Notes: generated by a model from the sequence alone, not told the origin. Positions 1 to 7,913 are shown, numbered from the stretch's first letter. The stretch is DNA of 64,000 nt from JAEUKH01 sp964447205 (GCA_964447205.1 CAYUSB010000001.1:124001-188000); one strand, 5' to 3'. Numbers and translations: made by a program.

Positions 1-1161
1 CTCCTCGACCCGGCCCGCCGACAGCTCGAAGCCGAAGCCCAGCGCCTCCGCGACGCCGCCGGGGTCACGGTCGAGCCCCTGCTCTGCGCCGGGCCCGTAG
101 CCGACGCCCTCGCCGATGCGGCCGAGCGTGTAGCCGCCTCCATGCTCCTGGTGGCCCCCTCCCCGCGGGCCTGGGGCTCGTTGCGCCGACGCATCGTCGA
201 GCGCCTGGCCCGGCAGCTTCGGGTGCCCCTCCTCGTGATCCAGGTCCCCGAGGGGTTCGACGCCTGGCTCCACGCCGGCAGACCCCTGCGGGTGATCGTG
301 GGCTCCGACCTCGGCCCCTCGTCCGCCGCGGCCATGCAGTTTGTGGCCGCCCTCGCCCCGATCGGCCCCGTCGAGGCCACCCTCGTGAGCGTGGCCGTCC
401 CGACCGAGGTCACCGTCCGGTTGGGGCTCCCTCCGCCCGTCGAGCCGAGGATCCTGCCCCCCGAGGCCCGCGAGGCCCTGGAGCGGGCCCTCCTGGCGCA
501 GGCCGAGGCCGCGGGACTCCCCTCGGCCAGGGTGCGGGTGGTCCCGGGCGAGGCGGCCCCCGAGGCCTACCTCGCGGTGCTCGCGGCCGAAGAGCAGGCC
601 CACCTCGTGGTGGTGGGCAGCCGTCGGCGAGGCTGGATCGAGTCGATCTGGCAGGGCTCCGTGGCCCGGGGCCTGCTGCGCACCGCCGCGACCAACGTGG
701 CCGCGGTCTCCCGCGAGGGCGTGGCGGACAAGCCCGTGGTCGCCCCCCGGCTCGCGACCGTGGTGGTCGGGACCGACCTGTCGGCCCTCGGAGACGGGCC
801 CATCCCCTACGCCTACACCCTGGTCGCGGAGGGAGGCGCGGTGCACCTGGCCTACGTCCTCGACGCCGGGCCTCTCGCCCCCCAGAGTCGCCCCTTCTCC
901 GACCCGACCCTCCAGCGCCACCTCCTGGAGCGGGTCCCGCACGAGGCGGTGGGGCGGAGCGTTCGTACGGAGGTTCATGTGCTCCTGGGCGACCCCGCCG
1001 AGGCCCTGGTGTCGCTCGCCCTGCGGGTCGGGGCCGACGCCCTCTGCCTGGGCAGCCACGGCCGCTCAGGACTCGGGGCGGCGGTCATGGGCTCGGTGAC
1101 CCAGTCGGTCATCGCCCACGCCCACTGCCCCGTCCTGGTCGTGCCCCGCCCGCGAGAGTGA
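1..1161 (+). CDS. Universal stress protein with tandem UspA domains (5' end outside window)
   Basis: The reading frame is open from base 1, so the start lies upstream; 386 residues are visible. They contain the C-terminal half of one UspA domain (about 1-80), a second domain (about 96-238) and a third (about 250-386). The last domain keeps the ATP-binding signature G-2x-G-9x-GS (GSHGRSGLGAAVMGS, about 351-365) and ends in the usual PVLVVPR strand. The second domain has a degenerate GSRRRGW version and the first lacks it, so probably only the last domain binds nucleotide. UspA proteins are cytoplasmic stress proteins; the specific role is unknown. Three domains in one chain is more than the usual one or two. 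The stop is 18 bases from the convergent lipoprotein gene at 1180. Confidence 0.85.
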   Translation, partial: LLDPARRQLEAEAQRLRDAAGVTVEPLLCAGPVADALADAAERVAASMLLVAPSPRAWGSLRRRIVERLARQLRVPLLVIQVPEGFDAWLHAGRPLRVIVGSDLGPSSAAAMQFVAALAPIGPVEATLVSVAVPTEVTVRLGLPPPVEPRILPPEAREALERALLAQAEAAGLPSARVRVVPGEAAPEAYLAVLAAEEQAHLVVVGSRRRGWIESIWQGSVARGLLRTAATNVAAVSREGVADKPVVAPRLATVVVGTDLSALGDGPIPYAYTLVAEGGAVHLAYVLDAGPLAPQSRPFSDPTLQRHLLERVPHEAVGRSVRTEVHVLLGDPAEALVSLALRVGADALCLGSHGRSGLGAAVMGSVTQSVIAHAHCPVLVVPRPRE

Positions 1162-1179
1162 GGCCCCCGCGGCCGTCGG

Positions 1180-2409
1180 TCAGCTCCCCGTGGCGGTCCC
1201 CGTGGCGCTCACCGACGCCGAGAACTCCACCGTCACGCTCGCCGAGGCGCTAAACCGGCTCGCGGTCTCGACGCTGGCGGCTGCGGCCCGCGTGAAGCAC
1301 GCCACCGCCGTGACCCCCACGTTGCGGGCGGCCTGGGCCGCCCCGTCGAGGCTCGCCGCGAAGTTGGGGGCGCTCACCCCGAGCACGGTGGTGAGCTGGG
1401 CCTGGGCCGCGAGAATGGCCGGGTAGTTCTGCTGGAGGGTGGTCACCAGGGCGGTGATGCGCGCGGCGCTCCCCGCAGGAACCGTCCCGCTGGTGGTCAC
1501 CGTCAGGGCCGGGGGGGTGCACCGGGCCCGGGCGTTGGCCTGGGCCTGACACGCCGACCGGCACTGCACGTCGCCCTCGAGCTCGTAGCGCCCGTCGCAC
1601 CGCACGTTGGAGGCCACCGTACACGAGCCCCGGCACTGCCCCGTACACGACCCCTGGCACCCCGCCGAGCAGCTCCCCTGGCAGCTCCCCATGCACATGG
1701 CCGAGCACGACCCCGTGCAGGTGCCCTGGCAGGTCCCGACGCAGCGGCCCGCCCCGTCGCGCTGGCTGCAGGTGCCCGCGCACTCGCCGACGCAGGTGCC
1801 CATACACGACCCCGTGCAGGTCCCGCTGCACGAGCCCGTGCAGTCGGCCGCGCAGGTCCCCTGACAGCTCCCGGTGCAGCTCCCCATGCAGTCCGCGATC
1901 ACCTCCCCGGTGCACCGCGGAACCATGGCCATCACGCTCCCCGTGCACGAGGCGTGGCACGAGGCCGCCACGTTGACATCGACCGCGCAGACCGGCGGGG
2001 TGTAGGTCAGCACGAGCCGGGCCCCCTGCGGGAGGCTCTGCTGCACCTGGGTCTGAACCTCCCGGGCAACCCGGCGGCACACCGTGACCACGGGGAGCTC
2101 GTTGGGCCCCATCGCGACGTACTCGGTCTCGGCGATCCCGAGGTCGCGGCCGATGCCCCGGCAGGCCGTCAGGAGGCGGTCGTTGAGGTCGGTCACCCCG
2201 ACGCTGAGGTCGATGGTGGCCCGCAGGAAGTTCTCCACCTTGCGGGCGTCGGCGGAGGCCCCGAAGGTGGTCACCCGGCCGCTGGGGATGTCAAACGTCG
2301 TGGCGCTGCAGAGCGGATCGCCGAGGCCGGGGTCGACGCTCACGTCGCCGCACGCGCCGAGGCCAAGGCCGCCGAGAACCACCAGGGGGATGTGCCAGGT
2401 CTTCATCAT
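1180..2409 (-). CDS. Secreted lipoprotein with CxGxC tandem repeats
   Basis: 409 residues. It has a lipoprotein signal peptide with lipobox GLGAC and lipidation Cys20. Residues 40-140 form an ordinary soluble region. Residues about 151-263 are a run of Cys-x-Gly-x-Cys units (CTGSC, CQGTC, CMGSC and similar), with a cysteine about every fourth residue. An Ala/Thr/Ser-rich tail follows and may form a helical region. Family knowledge: cysteine-dense repeats in exported myxobacterial proteins are usually disulfide-linked or metal-binding, but no function is established for this protein. The alternative second ATG is at 2406. There is no Shine-Dalgarno sequence; a TAAGCT hexamer lies 8 bases upstream of the first ATG. 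I do not recognise a named family. Confidence 0.85.
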   Translation of the reverse strand: MMKTWHIPLVVLGGLGLGACGDVSVDPGLGDPLCSATTFDIPSGRVTTFGASADARKVENFLRATIDLSVGVTDLNDRLLTACRGIGRDLGIAETEYVAMGPNELPVVTVCRRVAREVQTQVQQSLPQGARLVLTYTPPVCAVDVNVAASCHASCTGSVMAMVPRCTGEVIADCMGSCTGSCQGTCAADCTGSCSGTCTGSCMGTCVGECAGTCSQRDGAGRCVGTCQGTCTGSCSAMCMGSCQGSCSAGCQGSCTGQCRGSCTVASNVRCDGRYELEGDVQCRSACQAQANARARCTPPALTVTTSGTVPAGSAARITALVTTLQQNYPAILAAQAQLTTVLGVSAPNFAASLDGAAQAARNVGVTAVACFTRAAAASVETASRFSASASVTVEFSASVSATGTATGS

Positions 2410-2473
2410 AGAGACAGAGCTTACGCCAGGTCTCTCCCGCGGTCACCGCAGGATGGGGTATGCTCCCTCCCAC
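2410..2473. promoter_or_regulatory. Divergent promoter region with two TANNNT -10 hexamers next to start codons
   Basis: The 64-base gap between two divergent lipoprotein genes holds TAAGCT on the minus strand (2423..2418), 8 bases before the ATG at 2409. It also holds TATGCT on the plus strand (2459-2464), 9 bases before the ATG at 2474. Neither gene has a Shine-Dalgarno sequence. At this distance transcription would start at or next to the start codon, giving leaderless mRNAs. No clear -35 box is seen. Promoter activity is inferred. Confidence 0.5.
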
Positions 2474-3034
2474 ATGCGGGACTCTGGCTCTACTCCGTGG
2501 ATCGTCGCGATCCTCGCGGCCCTCTCCGCGTGTCGCCAGCCCCCCGCCCCTGGGCCTGTCGACGTGGGCATCGACGCCTCCGGGCTGCCCGCCGACCCCG
2601 TCACCGAGGAGGTCACCCTGCGCTGGCAGGCCCGGGTCCTGGCCTCGACCCATCCCGCGGTCACGGTGGGCTCGGCGTGTGAGTTCGTCGGGACCTCGGC
2701 CCGCACCCGCGGGGGGCGACGCCCCTTGTGGATCCGCGGGACCTGCGCCGGGAGCCCCGTGTACGAGCCCTTCCTCGAGGTCCTCGGGAGCGGCCCCCTC
2801 GATCACAGCATGCAGGGCCGTTGTCAGCTCCGGCCTGCGGGCGATCGGTTCACGTTGCTCTGCCCGCCCCTCGGCCAGCAGGGCCCCAGCGGCTGGTCGC
2901 ACCGGCTCGAACACCTCTCGGGCGACATCGCCGTCGTGACCCACCTCTGGCAGCCCCGCTGGACCGTACGACTGCACTGGCAGCCGATGTCGGATCCACC
3001 CGAGACCCCCATCGACCTGACCCCGCGGCCCTGA
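2474..3034 (+). CDS. Small putative lipoprotein, function unknown
   Basis: 186 residues from the chosen ATG. The N-terminus has a short hydrophobic stretch ending in the lipobox LSAC, followed by a Pro-rich linker, so export and lipidation are likely. The mature part has four spaced cysteines (two in a CEFVGT/GTCAG pair and two near RCQL/LLCPP), probably forming two disulfides. I recognise no domain. The frame is open further upstream, but that part would overlap the divergent gene; the ATG at 2474 gives a proper signal peptide and lies 9 bases after a TATGCT hexamer. An ATG at 2453 is the alternative. The gene runs toward convergent mazG, 23 bases away. Confidence 0.7.
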   Translation: MRDSGSTPWIVAILAALSACRQPPAPGPVDVGIDASGLPADPVTEEVTLRWQARVLASTHPAVTVGSACEFVGTSARTRGGRRPLWIRGTCAGSPVYEPFLEVLGSGPLDHSMQGRCQLRPAGDRFTLLCPPLGQQGPSGWSHRLEHLSGDIAVVTHLWQPRWTVRLHWQPMSDPPETPIDLTPRP

Positions 3035-3057
3035 CCCCTCCCGTACGGGCAGCGGGA

Positions 3058-3933
3058 TCATCCTCCCCGGAGGTCGACCTTGGCCTGCTGCCACCAGGAC
3101 TCAAGCTGGGCCGGATCGGAGCCCTCCACCGCGCGCCCCGCGGCCGCGGCCAGGGCCTCGACCCGTGCAAACCGCTGGAGGAAGCGGGCCGTCGCCCGGT
3201 GCAGGGCCGCCTCGGGGTCGGCCCCGAGCTTGCGCGCGAGGTTGACCGACGAGAAGAGCACGTCGCCGAGCTCGTCGGCCGCGGCCTCGAGGTCGCCCTG
3301 GGCGAGGGCCGCGTCGAGCTCGGCGAGCTCGTCCGTGATGCGCTCCCGCGGGCCTGCGAGGTCGGGCCAGTCGAAGCCCACCCGGCTGGCCTTCTCGCCC
3401 ACCCGCATCGCCCGCAAGAGGGCCGGCATCGCCCGCGGAACCCCCGCCAGGGCCCCCGTCGGCCCGGTGGGGTCTTTGCCCGCCCGCTCGGCCCGCTTGA
3501 TCTCTTCCCAGCGGGTCACCACGGCCTCGGGGTCGGCCGCCACCTCGTCGCCGAACACGTGCGGGTGACGGCGCTCGAGCTTGTCGCAGATGGCCCCCAC
3601 CACGTCGTCGAGGGTAAACCACCCGAAGCCCTCGGCCAGGGCGCTCTGGAAGACCACCTGGAGCAGCAGGTCGCCGAGCTCGTCGCGGTGATGAAGGACG
3701 GGAGCCGCGTCGGCCGACAGGGCCGTGGGGCCCTCGGCGGTGACGGTGCGGGCGCTGTCAGGGCCGAGACCCTCGATGGCCTCGCACACCTCGTGGGCCT
3801 CCTCCAGGGTGAATCGTTTGAGGGAGTCCAGCGACTGGGTGCGATCCCACGGGCACCCGTCCGAACCGAGAAGTCGTGCCATCACCGCCGCCAGCCGTGG
3901 CAGGGAGACGCCCCGAGAGGGCTTTGCGCTCAT
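3058..3933 (-). CDS. mazG: Nucleoside triphosphate pyrophosphohydrolase MazG
   Basis: 291 residues, slightly longer than the 263 of E. coli MazG. MazG hydrolyses NTPs and dNTPs to the monophosphate plus pyrophosphate and is thought to clean nucleotide pools. The N-terminal domain has the all-alpha NTP-PPase signature: EExxE (E44, E45, E48) and ExxD (E85, D88). The CPWDRTQSLDSL and RRHPHVFGD motifs are typical of the family. A second MazG repeat follows (DELAELDAALAQG and DELGDVLFSSVNLARK). A Thr/Ala-rich insertion at about 58-80 is not usual. The start at 3933 begins MSAKPSRG, and a TAGCAG hexamer lies 8 bases upstream. The frame stays open upstream, but that part overlaps the divergent gene at 4015. 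Confidence 0.93.
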   Translation of the reverse strand: MSAKPSRGVSLPRLAAVMARLLGSDGCPWDRTQSLDSLKRFTLEEAHEVCEAIEGLGPDSARTVTAEGPTALSADAAPVLHHRDELGDLLLQVVFQSALAEGFGWFTLDDVVGAICDKLERRHPHVFGDEVAADPEAVVTRWEEIKRAERAGKDPTGPTGALAGVPRAMPALLRAMRVGEKASRVGFDWPDLAGPRERITDELAELDAALAQGDLEAAADELGDVLFSSVNLARKLGADPEAALHRATARFLQRFARVEALAAAAGRAVEGSDPAQLESWWQQAKVDLRGG

Positions 3934-4014
3934 GGCGAAACCTGCTAGCACGGCGACCGCGCGGCCCCAACGCCCAGGTGGGCCCCCCCGCGCGAGAAAG
4001 CTCAGCAGCCCGCG

Positions 4015-4464
4015 ATGCCCGTCAAGGCCGGACAGGAGATCGACGCGTATTGCACGCGTTGTAAGATGGACCTCACCCACCGCATCATCGCCGTGGTCGG
4101 GGACAAGCCCGTCAAGGTCGAGTGCCGCACCTGCTTCGGCACCCACAACTACCGGGCCCCCAAGTCCACCCCCGTGGCTCGGGCCGCCCGGGCCGCCGCC
4201 GCCCCCGCGTCCTCCGGCGCCCGCAGCACCCCGACGGCCCCGCGACGCCGCGCGAGCTCGGCCGAGGAGCACGTGGCTCTCGTTCCGCCCGACCACGCCC
4301 GGGTCCTCGCGTACCGCATGACCGAGACCTTCCAGCGCGACCAGTGGCTCGCCCACAAGAGCTTCGGCATCGGCCTCGTCCTCGCCGTGCTCGCCGACGA
4401 CAAGATCGAGGTCCGCTTCGAGTCGGGCCACAAGGTGCTCGTCCACAACCGGCCCGAAGCCTAA
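4015..4464 (+). CDS. Zinc-ribbon protein with C-terminal Tudor-like domain
   Basis: 149 residues in three parts. Residues 1-45 hold a CxxC...CxxC zinc ribbon (YCTRCKMDL and VECRTCFGTH). Residues 50-95 are a basic Ala/Pro-rich linker. Residues about 110-147 form a small beta domain with the pattern HKSFGIGLV...KIEVRFESGHKVLVHN. That last pattern resembles the C-terminal Tudor-like domain of UvrD/PcrA helicases, which binds RNA polymerase, and related stand-alone domains. The combination suggests a nucleic-acid- or RNA-polymerase-associated protein; this is inference. The gene is divergent from mazG (81 bases) and is followed 79 bases later by tRNA-Val. No frameshift or odd codon use is seen. 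Confidence 0.75.
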   Translation: MPVKAGQEIDAYCTRCKMDLTHRIIAVVGDKPVKVECRTCFGTHNYRAPKSTPVARAARAAAAPASSGARSTPTAPRRRASSAEEHVALVPPDHARVLAYRMTETFQRDQWLAHKSFGIGLVLAVLADDKIEVRFESGHKVLVHNRPEA

Positions 4465-4496
4465 CTGAGGGCGACCGCGGGACGGGACGAATTCCC

Positions 4497-4525
4497 TTGA
4501 CCGTCCCGAGGGCGTGAGATACACC
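4497..4525 (+). promoter_or_regulatory. Sigma70-type promoter of tRNA-Val
   Basis: TTGACC at 4497-4502, a 17-base spacer, then TACACC at 4520-4525. Transcription would start around 4532, about 12 bases before the mature tRNA 5' end. Both boxes match the primary-sigma consensus well for so GC-rich a sequence, and they give a reference for -10 elements elsewhere in the window. Confidence 0.75.
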
Positions 4526-4543
4526 CAGCGTCCCTTTCGCGCT

Positions 4544-4615
4544 GCGGGCATAACTCAGCGGTAGAGTGCGACCTTCACACGGTCGAAGTCGTAGGTTCAA
4601 GTCCTACTGCCCGCA
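4544..4615 (+). tRNA. tRNA-Val (anticodon CAC)
   Basis: Full cloverleaf. The 7-bp acceptor stem is GCGGGCA (4544-4550) with TGCCCGC (4608-4614), with discriminator A4615. The D arm is ACTC/GAGT. The anticodon stem is CGACC/GGTCG around the loop TTCACAC, so the anticodon is CAC and reads GUG. The T arm is GTAGG/CCTAC with loop TTCAAGT. The 3' CCA is not fully encoded (CC then C), so CCA must be added enzymatically. It is a single gene, not part of a tRNA cluster. Confidence 0.95.
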
Positions 4616-4786
4616 CCCTCCTCAGGCTCTCCATGGTTCCCCCATGGCGGGCCTGAGCGCATTTGGGCGCGCGTGTTTGCGCCAGGCGTTCACACGGGAA
4701 CGGGTGGGGTCTGCGGCATCCTGCGGAGCTCCGTCGGGTCGCCGGGAAGTGGCCACCGCCGCGCCCCGACCGCTACGAATTGGCCC

Positions 4787-5029
4787 ATGAACGCAGCGCA
4801 ACGGCTGGAGCGATTCAGGCACCTTCGGCACCTCTACGAGACCCGCACGGCCACCCTGGTGGCCACCGGGGCCGACGACCCCTTTGACCCCGAGCGCCGG
4901 GCCATCCTCGACGCGAGCCGGGTGGTCCTGCACGAGGGCCTTCCCGAACCCGTGGGCCAGTGGTCCCCCGAGGAGCAGAAGCGCTACCGCGAGACCCTGT
5001 CGACCCTGCTCAAGCCCCTGCGGTCGTGA
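4787..5029 (+). CDS. Small conserved-looking protein, function unknown
   Basis: 80 residues, highly charged and predicted mostly helical (NAAQRLERFRHLRHLYETR and EEQKRYRETLSTLLKPL), with no cysteine, signal peptide or membrane segment. The ATG at 4787 lies 7 bases after a TACGAA hexamer and starts a good amphipathic helix; the frame is open further upstream into the tRNA flank, which is not credible as coding. I recognise no family. The gene is convergent with larB, with only 9 bases between the stops. Confidence 0.6.
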   Translation: MNAAQRLERFRHLRHLYETRTATLVATGADDPFDPERRAILDASRVVLHEGLPEPVGQWSPEEQKRYRETLSTLLKPLRS

Positions 5030-5038
5030 TCAACGACC

Positions 5039-5800
5039 TCAGTAGCGCCCGGCGCCCCGCAGGATCCGCGAGGCCGCGAAGGCCGCCCCGAACCCGTTGT
5101 CGATGTTGCACACGGTGATGCCCGAGGCGCAGCTCGTCAGCATGGCCGCCAGGGCCGCAAACCCCTGGAGGGCCGCCCCGTACCCCACGCTCGTCGGCAC
5201 CGCGATGATCGGGACGCTCACCAGCCCCCCCACGGCGCTCGGCAGGGCCCCTTCCATCCCGGCCACCACGATGGCCACGGAGCAGTCCTCGAGCACGGCC
5301 CGCCGCGACAGGAGGCGATGGATGCCCGCCACGCCCACGTCGTAGACCCGGGTCACGCTCGCCCCGAGCATGCGCAGGGTCTCGGCGGCCTCCTCGGCCA
5401 CGGGGACGTCGCTCGTGCCCGCGCACACCACGGCCACGGGGCGCTGCCCGAGGGGGGCGATGGGGCCAAGCTCCAGGGTGGCCACCCGGCTCAGGGCCTG
5501 GTACCGCAGCCCCGGAACCTGGGCCTCCAGCATGGCCCCCGCGCCCGGGTCGAGGCGGGTGATGAGCACGTTGGTCCCCTTGCGCGCGAGCTCCTGGGTG
5601 ATCCCGAGGAGGTGCTCAAACGCCTTCCCCTGCCCGAAGATCACCTCCGGAACCCCCTGACGCAAGGCCCGGTGGTGGTCAACCATGGCGTACCCGAGGT
5701 CGCCGAAGGGCAGGTCGCGCAGGGCGTCGACGCAGGCCTCGACGTCGGTGTCGCCGCGTTGGAGTCGTTCGAGGAGGGAGCGGAGTTGCAGTGCGTCCAT
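5039..5800 (-). CDS. larB: Nickel-pincer cofactor biosynthesis protein LarB (AIR-carboxylase-like)
   Basis: 253 residues, the usual LarB length. LarB carboxylates and hydrolyses nicotinic acid adenine dinucleotide, the first step towards the nickel-pincer nucleotide used by lactate racemase and related enzymes. The C-terminal half is the PurE-like Rossmann domain, with VVCAGTSDVPVAEEA, VYDVGVAGIHRLL, VVAGMEGALPSAVGGL and PIIAVPTSVGYGA. The N-terminal segment (FGDLGYAMVDHHRALRQG, EVIFGQGK) is also typical. It lies 16 bases downstream of the SDR gene on the same strand, so they are probably co-transcribed. larC, larE and larA are not in the window. Confidence 0.9.
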   Translation of the reverse strand: MDALQLRSLLERLQRGDTDVEACVDALRDLPFGDLGYAMVDHHRALRQGVPEVIFGQGKAFEHLLGITQELARKGTNVLITRLDPGAGAMLEAQVPGLRYQALSRVATLELGPIAPLGQRPVAVVCAGTSDVPVAEEAAETLRMLGASVTRVYDVGVAGIHRLLSRRAVLEDCSVAIVVAGMEGALPSAVGGLVSVPIIAVPTSVGYGAALQGFAALAAMLTSCASGITVCNIDNGFGAAFAASRILRGAGRY

Positions 5801-5816
5801 AGGGGCGATCGGCGCT

Positions 5817-6575
5817 CTAGCAGATCGTGAGGCCGCCGTCGGCCACGAGGGTGTGTCCGGTCACAAAACTCGCCGCGTCGCTGGCCAGGAAGAGGGCCGC
5901 TCCGGCGATCTCGTCGGGCTGCCCGTAGCGTCCGAGGGGGGTCTTGCGCAGGACCTCCTCCAGAACAGTCCCATTGCCCACGATGGCCGCCGAGAGGCGG
6001 GTCTCGATGAGGCCCGGGGCGATGGCGTTGACGCGGATCCCGGCCCCTCCGAGTTCGTACGCGAGGGTGCGGGTCATGCTGATGACGGCGGCCTTGGTGG
6101 CCCCGTAGACCCCTTGCAGGGGGGCGGCCTCGAGGCCTGCCACGGAGGCCACGTTGACGATCGACCCCTTCGCCCCGCGGGCGATGAGGTGCCGGGCCAC
6201 TTCGCGGGCGCAGAGGAAATACCCCTCGGTGTTGACCTCGAAGGTCTTGCGCCAGGCCCCGAGGTCGGTGTCGAGCATGGGGCCGAAGTAGGGGTTGGTG
6301 GCGGCGTTGTTGACCAGGACGTCGACCCGGCCGAAGTACGCGACGGCCCGTGCGATGAGGGCCTCGCACTGGGCGGCGTGCCCGGTGTGGGTGGGCACGG
6401 CCAGGGCCGCGTCGCCGAGGGAGGCGGCCAGGGCTTCGAGGGCCTCGGGCTTGCGGGCCGCGAGGACCACCCGGGCCCCGTGGGCGACGAAGGTGCGGGC
6501 GATGGCCTCGCCGATGCCGCGGCTGGCCCCGGTGATCACGGCGACCTTGTCGCGCAGGTCGATCGATACGCTCAT
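5817..6575 (-). CDS. SDR-family NAD(P)-dependent oxidoreductase
   Basis: 252 residues, classical short-chain dehydrogenase length. The nucleotide-binding motif TGASRGIG is at 15-22, the NNAA motif at 89-92, and the catalytic set Asn115, Ser144, Tyr157 and Lys161 (YGATK) is complete. AARKPEALEAL after beta-2 suggests NADP preference through an Arg. The closest general type is the FabG/glucose-dehydrogenase-like 3-oxoacyl-ACP reductase group; the substrate cannot be told. It ends 16 bases before larB, so the two probably share a transcript. A TAGATG hexamer lies 8 bases before the ATG. Confidence 0.9.
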   Translation of the reverse strand: MSVSIDLRDKVAVITGASRGIGEAIARTFVAHGARVVLAARKPEALEALAASLGDAALAVPTHTGHAAQCEALIARAVAYFGRVDVLVNNAATNPYFGPMLDTDLGAWRKTFEVNTEGYFLCAREVARHLIARGAKGSIVNVASVAGLEAAPLQGVYGATKAAVISMTRTLAYELGGAGIRVNAIAPGLIETRLSAAIVGNGTVLEEVLRKTPLGRYGQPDEIAGAALFLASDAASFVTGHTLVADGGLTIC

Positions 6576-6647
6576 GGCCAGAGCATCTACCGCCCCATTG
6601 GGGCGTTGGGAAGCCCCGGATGGCGAAGCGGGCCCTGCGTACGACCC

Positions 6648-7593
6648 TCACGCGGGCACTGGAACCACCTTCTCTACCACGGGCTCCGCCTTCTTCGGGG
6701 CCCTCTGCACGAAGAGGTCCTCCCTCTTGCCGAGCCTTGGCAGCTCAACCCGCGCGTCAAGGGCCGCGGCGTCGACGAACGCCCGACACACGCCATCGAC
6801 CACCCACCGAATCCGCCCGTCGACCAGATCGAGCTCCTCCTGGGACACCGGGATGGCCACCGCCCCGCCCGCGGCCAGGTCCGTCTCCCGAACCTCGGCC
6901 GCCTTGGCCTTGAGCCGCGCGGCATAGTCCGCGGTGAGCTTCTTGGCGTCCATGATCGCGGCCCGGGCGGGGTCGGCCCGCTGAAGCACGATCTCCTTGG
7001 CCACACCCTCCAGTCCCCCGGCCAGGGACTCGGCCGACTCGGCCACACCTTTACGTTCTTCCAGGGCGGCCCGGGCCTCGTCGACCCCGACGAGTTCGCG
7101 ACGCATGGCCCGAACCGCCTGGTCGCGCAGCCCCACCCCTGAGGCAAACGCCGTGGCCGCGAGGCTCCTGCGCCGCTGAAGATCGGCCACGAAGTCCGAC
7201 GACTGCCCGGCAAACCGCCGGTGAAGCCCCCGGAGGGTGACCCCGAGGCTCGGCAAGACCCGCAGGACCGTCGGGTCGAACCCCACCAGATTGTCGTGCC
7301 CGTCGGCGGGCAACTTCGCCCACGCCAACCCCATCGACACGACGAAGCCGGGCAACGACTCCAGGATCGCCCCGCTGTCCTTCCGCCGCCCGAGGCTCAG
7401 CAACCGCTCGGTCGGAACCCGCCCCACCGCGGCCTCCATCTCCCCCTCGGAGGCCGCGCCCAGGGCCCTGGAGGGCCTCCAGGGTCAGGGCCGCCGCGTG
7501 TTCTTCCTGAGCCACCCAGCGCCCGACACAGGCCTCCAGGCGCTCCAGGTCGTTGATGTTGTCTGCCTTCTTGTCCGCGGTAGAGGTCGTCAT
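6648..7593 (-). pseudogene. Hypothetical helical protein gene interrupted by a one-base frameshift
   Basis: Two overlapping minus-strand frames join into one sensible protein. The first begins at the ATG at 7593 (MTTSTADKKADNINDLERLE) and stays protein-like to about LTLEALQ. The second resumes in another frame as RALGAASEGEMEAAVGRVPTERL and runs to 6648. The switch falls at about 7461-7475 in a run of GGCCC/GGCCT repeats. The total span of 946 bases is 3n+1, as expected for a single-base indel in a gene of about 314 codons. The protein is Ala/Glu/Arg-rich and helical, without a signal peptide or recognised family. It may be a sequencing error, a real inactivating mutation, or a shorter gene starting at the ATG at 7439. 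Confidence 0.55.
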
Positions 7594-7662
7594 GCCCGCG
7601 AGGGCGCCACGGCGCCCGGGCCCCCGTCAAGCGCGGAATACTTCGATCAATCGATTTATACG

Positions 7663-7913
7663 TCGTTATAGGAGGTCCCCTTGTCAGTCGGTAAGTGTCC
7701 GCGGCGTTACAGGACCTCCCTCGGGGGTTACGGTGCGTGCTCGACCCGTTGCGGCGGGTCCGACGGCCGTTACGGCACGTGGCGGCGGCGTTGAGGTGGG
7801 TTCCGAGGTGGTTACGGGAGGTCGGCGGCCCGTTGCAGGAGGTCCGGGGGTGATTTCGGCAGGTCGGCGACCCGTTGCGGGACGTGCCCGAGGGGCTACG
7901 GCCGGTCGCCCGG
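7663..7913. repeat. 21-bp degenerate tandem repeat array, about 12 units
   Basis: The stretch divides into units of 21 bases with a core close to nnGTTACGGnnGGTCnncgnc. Units start at 7663, 7684 (20 bases), 7704, 7725, 7746, 7767, 7788, 7809, 7830, 7851, 7872 and 7893. GTT(A/G)C is the best conserved part. A period of 21 equals two DNA helical turns and seven codons. Units are adjacent with no spacers, so this is not a CRISPR. The array abuts the RHS remnant on one side and lies 69 bases from the frameshifted gene on the other. Read on the minus strand it gives Pro/Thr/Gly heptapeptides in a frame different from the RHS remnant. Confidence 0.75.

Noticed and set aside
5814..5819. TAGAGC before larB as a promoter -10
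   Set aside because: Its TAG is the stop codon of the SDR gene, and larB is more simply explained as the second gene of an operon.
7663..7913. CRISPR array
   Set aside because: Units are adjacent without spacers, degenerate, and only 21 bases long; no cas gene is present.
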